Source of the DNA: Uranotaenia lowii
Lineage: Eukaryota; Arthropoda; Insecta; Diptera; Culicidae
Assembly (NCBI RefSeq): GCF_029784155.1
Contig: NC_073692.1
Coordinates: 426,417,324-426,481,323, forward strand
Length of the DNA: 64,000 bases
Reading direction: 5' to 3'
Both the position numbers and the translations under genes were made by a program. Shown one piece after another: positions 10,501-22,152 of this stretch; the stretch's first letter is position 1; each line of letters begins with the position of its first letter. The notes beneath the pieces were generated by a model. The model saw only the letters and a list, made by a program, of their open reading frames with translations. It had not been told where the DNA came from and did no database searches.

Positions 10501-13272
10501 AAAATGACAAAAATGACAAAAATGACAAAAATGACAAAAATGACAAAAATGACAAAAATGACAAAAATGACAAAAATGACAAAAATGACAAAAATGACAA
10601 AAATGACAAAAATGACAAAAATGACAAAAATGACAAAAATGACAAAAATGACAAAAATGACAAAAATGACAAAAATGACAAAAATGACAAAAATGACAAA
10701 AATGACAAAAATGACAAAAATGACAAAAATGACAAAAATGACAAAAATGACAAAAATGACAAAAATGACAAAAATGACAAAAATGACAAAAATGACAAAA
10801 ATGACAAAAATGACAAAAATGACAAAAATGACAAAAATGACAAAAATGACAAAAATGACAAAAATGACAAAAATGACAAAAATGACAAAAATGACAAAAA
10901 TGACAAAAATGACAAAAATGACAAAAATGACAAAAATGACAAAAATGACAAAAATGACAAAAATGACAAAAATGACAAAAATTACAAAAATGACAAAAAT
11001 TACAAAAATTACAAAAATGACAAAAATAACAAAAATGACAAAAATGACAAAAATGACAAAAACGACAAAAATGACAAAAATGACAAAAATGACAAAAATG
11101 ACAAAAATGACAAAAATGACAAAAATGACAAAAATGACAAAAATGACAAAAATGACAAAAATGACAAAAATGACAAAAATGACAAAAATGAAAAAAATGA
11201 CAAAAATGAAAAAAATGAAAAAAATGACAAAAATGACAAAAATGACAAAAATGACAAAAATGACAAAAATGACAAAAATGACAAAAAGGCCAAAAATGAC
11301 AAAAATGACAAAATGACAAAAATGACAAAAATGACAAAAATGACAAAAATGACAAAAATGACAAAAATGACAAAAATGACAAAAATGACAAAAATGACAA
11401 AAATGATAAAAATAACAAAAATGACAAAAATGACAAAAATGACAAAAATGACAAAAATGACAAAAATGACAAAAATGACAAAAACGACAAAAATGACAAA
11501 AATGACAAAAATGACAAAAATGACAAAAATGACAAAAATGACAAAAATGACAAAAATGACAAAAATGACAAAAATGACAAAAATGACAAAAATGACAAAA
11601 ATGACAAAAATGACAAAAATGACAAAAATGACAAAAATGACAAAAATGACAAAAATGACAAAAATGACAAAAATGACAAAAATGACAAAAATGACAAAAA
11701 TGACAAAAATGACAAAAATGACAAAAATGACAAAAATGACAAAAATGACAAAATAACAAAAATGACAAAAATGATAAAAATGACAAAAATGACAAAAATG
11801 ACAAAAATGACAAAAATGACAAAAATGACAAAAATGACAAAAATGACAAAAATGACAAAAATGACAAAAATGACAAAAATGACAAAAATGACAAAAATGA
11901 CAAAAAGGCCAAAAATGCCAAAAAGGCCAAAAAGGCCAAAAATGACAAAAATGACAAAAATGACAAAAATGACAAAAATGACAAAAATGACAAAAATGAC
12001 AAAAAGGCCAAAAAGGCCAAAAATGACAAAAATGACAAAAAGGCCAAAAAGGCCGAAAATGACAAAAATGACAAAAATGACAAAAATTACAAAAATGACA
12101 AAAATGACAAAAATGACAAAAATGACAAAAATGACAAAAATGACAAAAATGACAAAAATGACAAAAATGACAAAAACGACAAAAATGAAAAAAATGACAA
12201 AAATGACAAAAATGACAAAAATGACAAAAATGACAAAAATGACAAAAATGACAAAAATGACAAAAATGACAAAAATGACAAAAATGACAAAAATGACAAA
12301 AATGACAAAAATGACAAAAATGACAAAAATGACAAAAATGACAAAAATGACAAAAATGACAAAAATGACAAAAATGACAAAAATGACAAAAATGACAAAA
12401 ATGACAAAAATGACAAAAATGACAAAAATGACAAAAATGACAAAAATGACAAAAATGACAAAAATGACAAAAATGACAAAAATGACAAAAATGACAAAAA
12501 TGACAAAAATGACAAAAATGACAAAAATGACAAAAATGACAAAAATGACAAAAATGACAAAAATGACAAAAATGACAAAAATGACAAAAATTACAAAAAT
12601 GACAAAAATGACAAAAATGCCAAAAATGCCAAAATGCCAAAAATGCCAAAAATGCCAAAAATGCCAAAAATGCCAAAAATGACAAAAATGACAAAAATGA
12701 CAAAAATGACAAAAATGACAAAAACGACAAAAATGACAAAAATGACAAAAATGACAAAAATGACAAAAATGACAAAAATGACAAAAATGACAAAAATGAC
12801 AAAAATGACAAAAATGACAAAAATGACAAAAATGACAAAAATGACAAAAATAACAACAATGACAAAAATGACAAAAATGACAAAAATGACAAAAATGACA
12901 AAAATGACAAAAATGACAAAAATGACAAAAATGACAAAAATGACAAAAATGACAAAAATGACAAAAATGACAAAAATGACAAAAATGACAAAAATGACAA
13001 AAATGACAAAAATGACAAAAATGACAAAAATGACAAAAATGACAAAAATGACAAAAATGACAAAAATGACAAAAAATGACAAAAATGACAAAAATGACAA
13101 AAATGACGAAAATGACAAAAATGACAAAAATGACAAAAATGACAAAAATGACAAAAATGACAAAAAATGACAAAAATGACAAAAATGACAAAAATGACAA
13201 AAATGACAAAAATGACGAAAATGACAAAAATGACAAAAATGACAAAAATGACAAGAATGACAAAAATGACAT
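7597..13272. repeat. Giant 9-bp tandem array, unit AAAAATGAC
   Basis: The array holds about 600 head-to-tail copies of AAAAATGAC (GTCATTTTT on the other strand). The left edge (7597-7860) is degenerate; 7860-13250 is nearly pure. Variant units recur in clusters: AAAAAGGCC (7885, 8433, 9088-9190, 10141, 11285, 11905-12050), AAAAATGCC (12617-12680), AAAAATAAC after AAAAATGAT (8597, 10249, 11402), plus AAAAATTAC and AAAAACGAC. Rare 8- or 10-bp units (about 8485, 11312, 11752, 12632, 13071, 13165) shift phase. Because the unit is a multiple of three with a stop in only one of six frames, it gives artefactual ORFs with SFL, VIF, HFC, KMT or KND repeats. Confidence 0.97.
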
Positions 13273-16200
13273 AAGTCGATAAAAATCAACTTCATTCTAT
13301 CAAAACTGAATTTGCAGAAATTATTTAAAAAAAATGCAAATAGGATATTAAGATTTCTTTTAAATGCATTATTTTTAATCATTCTTGTTTTTTTTTTTTT
13401 TAAATTTTGCATTTTGGCATTTTTTCTTCTTTTGCATTTTTGTGATTTTTGTACTTTTGGTAATTTTCGTATTTTTGTTATTTAGTCTTTTTAATTTCTT
13501 TTTTTTTGTAATTTGTGTGATGTTTGTTCCAGACGTGAAATTTTAGCGATTTGAAAGCTATTTTATTGTAGGATGATATTAAAAATTCATTAAAAAAATC
13601 TGCTTTACATAGCCAATGAGTACATACAAAATTGAAACGCGTTGCGCTAATTCAGAATACGACGAGAATTTTACACTGATGCTTGCTGACCCAAAAGGCA
13701 TCGGAAAAAATATGGGAGCAAAAAGTTAATTTTTGAAGCGGTCTAATGGGACAATTCTATAACATCCCTGAAAAATCTACCGGTTTTCCAAATTATGACT
13801 AAGTTCAAAAAAAGCTTTTATTTTAGATTACACCAAAACTGGACGTTTTATGAATTTTTAAGTCAGTTGGCATCAAAATTTAAATCTCGATTTTGCTGAT
13901 TTCCTTTGCGATTTTTTGGGGTAAAAAATCGTAACTTTTAGCTCTTTTAGGCACCCTTGAATCAAGTCCTATTGAGCTGACATTTTTAGGTTAGTATTTT
14001 GGTCCAATCTACAAAATGTAGATGATCCGTTTTCGAATGGTACAATATTTCATACCTCCATTGCCACCCTAATATGCAGCACATAGCAAATTGAAATTAT
14101 TTCGAGTATTTGATAGCTGATCACAGCAATTTTTTAACCATTTTTTTCTGTTTTCCTTTCTTCGACTTTGAATAGTTTGAACATGTGATGATTATAGAGG
14201 AATGTTGTCTGAAAATCATATTTAGCCACGTTACAAGATTTCCAAAACTGTATGAAGAGGGATAAATGGTAAAACAATCGATAATCTCAAGCTCATGAAA
14301 TTTATGGAAGAAAAATGATACAACCTTCAATTCTAAATTGGCAATCAGCTTTACCACAATAATCGAGACAGTTTTTGCTATATTTCTGTTTAATTCTACT
14401 CTGTTGGCCACGATAAGGTTCAAATGGATTATTTTGTACTTAGATTAAACTGAACTAAACTTTTAACAGCCATTTCCATTCATCTTCCAAGTGGGGTGAA
14501 TTGGGACAAAAGATAATGAAATGGTTCAACAGATATATTTCTGATAAGTTTAATCATGTTTTTGCATCTTTTAAACACCCATGTTTAAATTTAAAAAAAT
14601 GTTAAAGATGTTAAATTTGTAATTTTCTTAAGGAATTATTATTACGAAGTGCAGTGCAGTTGAATAATTGATATTTAATTCTAAATTTGAAAACATTTTG
14701 GACTGAGAAATATGCCATTAGTTAGTCTGATAAGTTGAAACTGAAACTTTCAAAATATGTTTTAACTTAACGACTCTGTCGTAGTCCTGTTGCCAATGAA
14801 CATTCATAAAAAAATGCGTTGAAATTTTTTTTGTACATAAATTGCTCTTTAAACAAGATTCATAGTCTGCATTCCATAGCGCGTCGTCACCATCATAAAA
14901 TAAATGGAGGAACAAACATCAACCGGAACTAGTTTGTGAGGTAGGTATCTGGCTGACTGGCTGGTCGCGATGGGATGCCCCGAATCACCCGCAGGCTAAT
15001 ATGAAAATGTTTTTGTGCTCGTTGTTTTTTATTTGGGTTTTGGTTGGTCCTGGTTCCTGCCTGGTACGCGCCGCGTCGCTTCCGTTTCACTTCGCCGTAA
15101 CTTGGTTAAGGGTGCTGCCGGCTATGTGTATGTATATGCTATTCTAATGCAGGTGCGGAGAGCACATCAACACACACACACACACCCCCGCACGCTTGTT
15201 GATTTATGTTAACCAGTTAACAGGTTGCGGGCAGGAAAGGGGGCGAAGAATGGAGTTCCGTGTTGTAGGTCCCTGAAGGTTCGGTGTCCCCATCGACTTG
15301 TTGGTTGGCTGGCGTTTGCGTTTGGTAGCAAAGCGAAAGATTTATGTTTTACAAATAGGCAACCAGCGTTTATTTATGAGTTGCGGGTGGTTCTCTGCTG
15401 GGAGCAACAGGTGCGCTGCGATAGCCCCAACAACGAATAGTAAGAATAATATGATTTGATAGGACCAAAAAAAAAAATGTGAGGACGAGTGAGTCAGAAA
15501 GAAACCTGTGTTAGATTGCCTTTGTACCTAGTTTATTGGCCATTTTTTTACACGATTGCAGTTTTCGATTCGTAGTACATACATCTAGGCGCAAAACAGT
15601 CGTAACAGGAGTATGGCTAATAAAGTCAGGCTGAGAGACGGAGAAATTTAAAAGTTTAACATTTTTAAGCGAATTTACACTAATGCAATCCCCAAACAGA
15701 AAATTCCACACTCCTCAAAGGCATAACGAATTAATTGACTTATTGGATAAACTTATTGGATCTCACAAAATGACTTTAAGATAAACACAAAAACTATACT
15801 CACACAAAATTGTAAAGTTAAACATCTGGGTAATTCCTTTCCAAATGCTTCAGGTTCTTCAGCAGATTTGTTTATTGTAATCCTTTGTAAAAACATATAT
15901 TTTTCTAGGAATTTGAAATTTCAAACTAAACAATATAAAAAAAAATGAATAAAAACCAAACTCCACTTATTTGAAGCTTGATGTTTCACCTTTTAAACAA
16001 AGAAAAAAGTTTTAGGATACATAAAATTTAAACATATTAATAATATGATATTATTGATAATATTATGGAAATGTTTCTTGTATATTATCAATAATATGTT
16101 TTTTTTTTCTTTCAATGTATCTGAGCATGACTCATAGTGCTCCGAAATTCGAACCTTTTGGAACTTTTTACGGCATCAGAGAGTTTTGTATGAAAAGTTT

Positions 16201-17910
16201 TTTAGTTGACATCCAAAATATTTAAAACACATCTCGCTCCAAAATATTATGGATAATTTACTTTTCGTCGCACAACTAAGCAAATGATTTTGGTTTTTAT
16301 TCGATTCGATAATTCGACTGAAAAGATTAAAAGTTTGAAGTCAGCGAAACTAAATTTAAAAAATCAAATTTGTCCATTTTTTTCACACTGGTTGCACATT
16401 AGATTGAGTCGATTTGGATTAGTCAATCCCTGGGGTCCAAAAAGCTTGGTTTTGGTTCAAAACTCATCCATGATTTTTGCAGAATTTTCAAGTAGGGTTT
16501 ACATGAGTAAGTTTTAACTTTTATGTTTGTATGGAAAATCGGATATTTTGTTCTGAAAAATGAATATCATATTTGTTTTTTCTGTGGAACCGAGCCTGCT
16601 ACTGGTTTTTGTGCCAATTTATAAATTTTTCAAAGGAAATTTTTCGCTGAAAAACTTTGCCCAAGACCGTAACTTCATAACTTATTAGGCCAAAAATGTT
16701 TTAATAGTTTAATAAGGGTATGTCTTTTGGCATTGATAAACTATAAATTCAGTTGACATTACTGCTGGGGCCTCGCGAAGTTTTCATGCAAAGTAGTCAT
16801 GCAATGGGATAGATAATACCAAAGACAGTTTAAAAATCAAAATTTTTCACCATCAAAATCAACAATTTTGATAAGAATCAAACATAGACGAATTATAAAA
16901 TTTTGTTGAATATTTTCAGAATTGCTATTCTCATTAAAAAAAAGCTATTCATTAAAGGATTCATTTCTTTGATTTCTTGTATTTTTTAAATTTTTTATTG
17001 TATTTTTTTTAAACATCCATTTTTCTGTTTTAGACGTTTTTTTTTAATAATTTCTAGGGCCACTCTTGTGGAAAATAAATGCAAAAAATTCTGGTGAGTT
17101 GTGGCAATTCTTAAAAACTTAACATCAATTAATCGGTTTTCCTAAATTATTTCGGAACGGACACTTTGTTAACTGTCTGAAAATAGTGAAACATATGTTC
17201 TCACAGTTCACGCTGAAAAATGATTGATGGTCGATTTTGGAACAATCATATCGCTTTTGATAAGGTGTTTGTTTTTCGGCAGCAGCGCGTCTAGGCGGAT
17301 TGTTGATAAGGCAATTCACTTTAGAGCAGCTTTTCTACACAGGTACCTACATTGATGACCGAAGATAGGCCAATCAAAAATATGTGATCAACAGTCGTAC
17401 AGTCCAATTTTCGGGTGTTCGAATTTGGCAGCCTATTTTATCGATTCGCTGTGGTCTCGAACGTACCTCGACTGGTTGGATATTTTTGGTATTCGAGACT
17501 TCACGAGTTAATTCCCGTTTTGGCGTTTTATCTTTACAAAAAATTTTTATTACCCTCCTCTTCAAGGCTATCATCTCGAGGCGATCAGGGGAGTGTATTC
17601 TATCGGTGTCATATGGCACAATTGGCGGGATTAGGGGCTGCTGCATTTGGCAGGATGCTGGTTGCATAATTCCTACCAGAACAAATAAAAATAAATATTC
17701 ATATGAATTCAATGAGTCTACAATGCACAAAGTTGCTAAGCGGAAGCTGATTAAAAAAATGTGAAAAAATATTAATTTATATGTTTTTGAAATTTTGTGA
17801 TTTAACCGATGGCGTTAACAGCAGTATCGAGTTGAGAAGTATTGAATTTTTAAAGCATTATATACATTAAATACATTTTATACATTTGATACATTAAAAC
17901 AACACACAAA
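13273..17910. other. AT-rich intergenic DNA
   Basis: No supported gene. 13380-13515 is T-rich, with degenerate GCATTTTT / GTGATTTTT / GTATTTTT steps resembling a decayed opposite-strand form of the 9-bp array. 14940-15440 is an island of higher GC with a short CA repeat (about 15170-15185). Around 16042-16100 ATATTATTGATAATAT pairs with ATATTATCAATAATAT. ORFs at 17374-17764 overlap on both strands with no ATG start or homology. Confidence 0.5.
14940..15440. promoter_or_regulatory. GC-richer island, possible regulatory DNA
   Basis: Stands out from its AT-rich flanks. It contains two CAGGTGCG E-box-like sites (15150 and 15410 regions), a palindrome-like AACCAGTTAACAGGTT (about 15210), two TTTATG sites and a (CA)n tract. 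No ORF is convincing. A function as enhancer or non-coding exon is inference only. Confidence 0.25.
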
Positions 17911-17957
17911 GAAGAAAAAGATTATTTATTTTTATTTTATTTACATAGTATTCCGTC

Positions 17958-18842
17958 TCACGACATAACTTGACGAACATAATTCCTAAAATTCACTCGG
18001 TTCATAGCAACCGTTCTCCAATTTCTTGGGCACCCCACGTTCGCCAGATCACGCTCCACTTGATCTAACCACCTCGCTCGTTGCGCCCCCGCTCGTCTTG
18101 TTCCTATCGGATTCGTAGCGAACACCTGTTTTGCAGGACAGTCGTCCGGCATTCTCGCAACATGTCCCGCCCAGCGTATCCGGCCAGCCTTTACCACCTT
18201 CTGGATACTGGGTTCGCCGTAGAGTCGCGCGAGCTCGTGGTTCATCCTTCGCCTCCACACTCCGTTCTCCTGTACGCCGCCAAAGATGGTTCTTAACACT
18301 CGTCGCTCGAATACTCCGAGTGTACGCAGGTCCTCCTCGAGCAATATCCATGTCTCGTGCCCGTAGAGAACAACCGGTCTAATGAGCGTCATATACAGGT
18401 TACACTTCGTGCGAGGGATAAGTCTTCTCGACCGCAGTTGCTTGTGGAGTCCATAGTAGGCACGACTTCCGCTGATAATTCGCCTCCGGATCTCACGGCT
18501 GGTGTCATTGTCTGCGGTCACCAGTGAGCCGAGATAGACAAAGTCTTCGACTATCTCCAGCTCGTCGCCGTCGATCGTGACCTTGTTATTACTGGACAAG
18601 CGGGTTCGGTCGGCCTCGGATCCGCACGCCAGCATGTACTTCGTCTTGGACGTATTAATCATCAACCCAATCCTTCCTGCTTCGCGTTTCAGTTTGCGGT
18701 AGATCTCCTCCACCGCCGCAGATACGTCAACGTCAATGTCATCGGCAAAGCAGATAAGTTTACTGGATCTGTTGAAAATCGTGCCCCGCATTTCGCCCAC
18801 CGCTCGTCGAATAACACCTTCTAGCGCCACGTAGAACATCAT
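17958..18842 (-). pseudogene. Reverse transcriptase C-terminal part of the RTE-like element
   Basis: 294 codons open to the 3' end. It has the catalytic FADD box near residue 32, the thumb (YLGSLVTADND, SREIRRRIISGSRAYYGL) and the conserved tail VLYGHETW, IFGGVQENGVWRRRMNHEL, AGHVARMPDD and GTRRAGAQRARWLDQV. The related fragment at 26767-27065 covers the last 90 or so residues. The long open frame suggests a fairly young copy, but it lacks motif A and the 5' half of the endonuclease. Confidence 0.85.
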
Positions 18843-18855
18843 GCAGGATAGACCA

Positions 18856-19680
18856 TCACCTTGTCGAAGCCCCCTGGTGTTCCCGGCATTTTTGGAGGAT
18901 TTGCCGTAATGTGAATATCTGGTCCGTCGTTGACCGTCCCTCCATGAAGCCGGCCTGATGACTTCCCACGAATCTGTTTGCTTGTGGCGTTAGGCGGCGG
19001 AGTAGGATTCGGGACAACACTTTGTAGGCGGCATTGAGGACAGTGATCGCTCGGTAGTTCTCACAGTCCAGTTTGTCGCCCTTCTTGTAGATGGGGCATA
19101 TTACCCCCTCCTTCCCCTCCTCCTCCGGTAGCTGTTCTATGTCCCAGATCCGGACTATCAACCGGTGTAGGCAATCGGCCAACCTGTCCGGGCCCATTTT
19201 AATGAGTTCAGCTGCGATGCCATCCTTCCCAGCCGACTTGTTTCTATTCAGCTGGCGAATGGCTTCCTTAACTTCACTCATCGTTGGGAGTGGCTCCTCT
19301 TCGTCGTTGGCTACGCCGGCGATGTACCTTCCCCCACCGTCTTGATCTCCTGCATGTGCGCCGTTCAGGTGTTCATCGAAGTGCTGCTTCCACCTTTTGA
19401 TCACTTCGCGATATTTAACCGAGGCGGGCGCCGGTTTCGCGTGTTGTTTACTACGGAGAGTTTTGGGCGCATCTTCACCATCACCAGATAATGGTCCGAC
19501 TCGATGTTGGCGCCCCGACAGGATCTGACGTCGATGATGTCCGAGAAGTGCCGGCTGTCGATCAAAACGTGGTCGATCTGTGATTCCGTTTGGTACGGTG
19601 ATCTCCAGGTGTACTTGTGTGGGAGGCGGTGCTGAAAAAGGTACTACGTACGGCCATTCGTTTGGAGGCGGCGAAATCAA
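18856..19680 (-). pseudogene. Reverse transcriptase N-terminal part of the RTE-like element
   Basis: From about 19430 downward the frame matches the linker and RT fingers: VKYREVIKRWKQHFDEHLNG, NRNKSAGKDG, GVICPIYKKGDKL, NYRAITVLNAAYK, and FMEGRSTTDQIFTL. It breaks after QKCREHQ at about 18890, where the next frame begins with GLRQGDGLS. In intact relatives roughly 50-60 residues lie between these, including catalytic motif A (first aspartate). The deletion makes the enzyme dead. The first part of the frame (19680 to about 19430) is the endonuclease read out of frame. Confidence 0.8.
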
Positions 19681-20089
19681 TAAGTCTGAGGCCGTTTTCG
19701 TTGATCAGCAGGTGCGCAATGAACCTTCCAATTGTCGGTTTGAATTCCTCCTCCTGGCCGACCTGAGCATTGAAATCCCCGATGACGATCTTGATATCAT
19801 GTTTTGGGCAACGGTCGTATTCACGCTCCAGCTGCGCGTAAAATTCGTCTTTGTCGTCACCGGTACTTCCGAGGTGAGGGCTGTGCACGTTGATGATGCT
19901 GATATTGAAGAACCAGCCCTTGATTCTCAACCGGCACATTCGTGAGTTGATCGGCCACCACCCGATCACGCGCTTTTGCATCTTTCCCATCACTATAAAA
20001 GCTGTTCCAAGCTCGTGTGTGTTGCCGCAGCTCTGGTAGATGGCACGACCATCTGAGTACGTTCGTACCGTGGAGCCCTTCCAGCACAC
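19562..20089 (-). pseudogene. AP-endonuclease part of the RTE-like element
   Basis: The frame reads from the middle of the APE-type endonuclease: GWWPINSRMCRLRIKG, INVHSPHLG and IVIGDFNAQVG. After TFF (about 19630) the endonuclease continues in another frame (TWRSPY, QIDHVLID, DIIDVRSCRGANIDSDH), so the copy is frameshifted. The N-terminal catalytic residues are missing through 5' truncation. It would have nicked the target DNA for reverse transcription; this copy cannot. Confidence 0.8.
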
Positions 20090-20115
20090 CTCCTGCAGCG
20101 CTACGAAGAAAAAGA

Positions 20116-20918
20116 ATTTGTATTAAAATTTTGAATCCAGAAAAGATTCAGAAGCAACAATACAGATATTTTTTATTGGATTGTTCAAATTAAAGTTCAT
20201 AATAACGAGGACTTGCCTCAAGTCACTAATCCCAGACTTTAGTCAAGTTACATTAACCTTCCAAAGCTGTTCGGGCCAATATGACCCGTAGCGTAAATTT
20301 CAATTATCATAATCATCATTCCAATATACTGAAGTACTGAGATTTTTGAGAGATTAAGTATGTTGTTTATAAGATCAAAATCAACGACGGCTTTAGTGCA
20401 AAATTTTGAAAATTGATTTTTGTCCGGAACTTGAGACATTTACGCTCAGGGAGGTTTTTTTAAATGGGACAGTTCTACACTTAACCACTGTTGCTAATGC
20501 ATTGAAAATAATCAACAAAACGACATAAAGTTTGAGCAAAGTTTTGTTTATAGAAATAAGATTGTACCTACTACTGTACTGAATGATTTCATTCAGTATT
20601 TGCATTCCTTCAGCCATCAGGGCAAAAGTGGTGATATTTTGACAAATTATCACCCTTCTACCAAAAAAAAACGGGATAGAACAAATTATTTTTGAGGTCA
20701 AAATACGTTCATAAAAACTTCAAATTTAAAATGTTTGTAGAGTTATTCATAACAATTAAAGGTGCAACCTCTTTTTTACTTTTCGAAAGGCCTAAAATCT
20801 GTTGATTCACAAATCATGGAATAAATTTCTGAATATTGAAAAAATATGCAACTTACTTCATTCCGTCCGTACTTATCTTATAGTTTACGGAATTATTCTT
20901 GTTTTCTTATGCCTAAGC
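20116..20918. other. AT-rich intergenic DNA
   Basis: No gene seen. The sequence at 20258-20300 (TTAACCTTCC, then TTCGGGCCAATATGACCC) resembles one end of a TTAA-type inverted-repeat element, but no convincing partner end was found. Confidence 0.4.
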
Positions 20919-21713
20919 CAGGCATATCAAACTCATTGAGGAGGCCCGCATACAAACTTTCAATGACCTGGAAAAATTATAAATATATGTTTTTAGAAGT
21001 AAAACAGTTGAAAAACTGTTGATTGTACGTGTATGACAGTGCCACGGTGCCAAGTACATTAAACGTGTATGGCAATGCCACGTTAGGACGTATAAAAACG
21101 CGAGGTACTCGATAGTGTGTGTGATACTTTGCTTTGATCACATCCCTTCCCAAGGGGAATCTAGATCTTATTTACCTTCCTCACTAACAAACCACCTTCC
21201 TGTGACGATCGTGGAGATTTAGAGGTGTATTCGGTCTCTAGTAGCTACGGAAGTCGAACTAACAATCCTTCCTTGTCCCCGATGAACCGTGAGGACGTGG
21301 CCGGCACCGTTATTGACCATATAAGAACCATCTAGGAACTTTCGAAACGTGTACACAGAAAATGGTAAGCTAATCCCAAGCACCATTTATTTGGATCTAT
21401 GTACAATTTTGATGGTTCTTGTCAATCACGGAGTTTTTTTTTTAGTTGATCACCAAGGTGGTAAATCCTTTTTACGGATTGCATTCCAAGGCACGGCGAG
21501 CGACCGAGTCCCCCTAGTTTGCTACTCTGGGTCCATGGGTGCAATTGGACGACTCATGATACTAAGTACCCCTACGCCATTAAGTCCACCTGGGGCCGCA
21601 GACCTGGTTCCCACCTCGAACTGTTTAGTACACTAAGCTTTAATAGTGGGAGGTCTATTCGCGCTAATGCGCTCCAAGGCAATACTCATTAACGAGACCA
21701 CTTTAAGCAAAAC

Positions 21714-22140
21714 CTCTCCTCCTTACGACTCGACGCCTGAAATCTCCTCTAACGACTTGAGAACCGATATCTCCTCGCAGTGACTCGAGATTCCCACGCC
21801 AACCTCTCCTCTTCGCGACTTGAGGCCTGATCTCTCCTCTAACGACTCGAGATCCGACCCCTCCTCGCATCGACTTGAGGATACCTCTCCTCTGCACGAT
21901 TCAAGGCCCGATCTCTCCTCTAACGACTTGAAATCTGACCTCTCCTCGCAATGATTCGAGGTGACCACTTGTACCCCTCCTCTTGTTGATAAGGGGGCCT
22001 GATCCCTCCTCTTACGACTCGAGACCCGACCCTCATCATTAAGACTCGGGGTTAACCACACAAAACTCTCCACCTTAAGGTTTGAGGCCTGACCTCTCCT
22101 CTAACGACTCGAGGCCCGACCTCTTATCTTAAGGGTTTGA
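21714..22140. repeat. Degenerate GC-rich minisatellite, units of about 27 bp
   Basis: Repeated CTCTCCTCTAACGACTCGAG-like steps alternating with CTCCTCGCANYGACTTGAGG steps. These form a higher-order unit of roughly 80-110 bp inside the nested retroposon. The ORFs over it on both strands are artefacts of the repeat. Confidence 0.8.
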
Positions 22141-22152
22141 GGTTTGCCACCT

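Larger units (their letters stand above)
17922..20104 (-). mobile_element. RTE-like non-LTR retrotransposon, truncated and internally deleted
   Basis: Bounded by an 11-bp target duplication GAAGAAAAAGA (17911-17921 and 20105-20115). On the minus strand it runs from a 5' truncation inside the endonuclease, through reverse transcriptase, to an A/T-rich tail of TAAA-like repeats (17922-17945). The endonuclease shows GDFNAQVG, QIDHVLID and SDH in more than one frame. The RT region shows KSAGKDGIAAEL, PIYKKGDKLDCENYR, GFMEGRSTTDQIFTLRQ, GLRQGDGLS and FADD. The clade call rests on these motifs. Confidence 0.88.

Noticed and set aside
7465..13272. 1935-, 1495-, 1161- and 1101-codon open frames on both strands
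   Set aside because: They consist almost only of translations of the 9-bp repeat (SFL, VIF, HFC, KMT, KND) and switch with unit-length errors. No other protein sequence except junk at the ends.
7597..13272. CRISPR-like regular repetition
   Set aside because: There are no spacers. It is a direct 9-bp tandem repeat in a eukaryotic window.
17374..17764. Possible small secreted protein on the minus strand (hydrophobic start, then Q/P-rich), overlapping a 126-codon plus frame
   Set aside because: The minus frame has no ATG at its start and stays open upstream through AT-rich DNA. Three overlapping frames of similar length point to composition, not coding.
20258..20465. TTAA-type MITE starting TTAACCTTCC
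   Set aside because: The proposed right end (about 20440-20463) does not form a convincing inverted repeat with the left.
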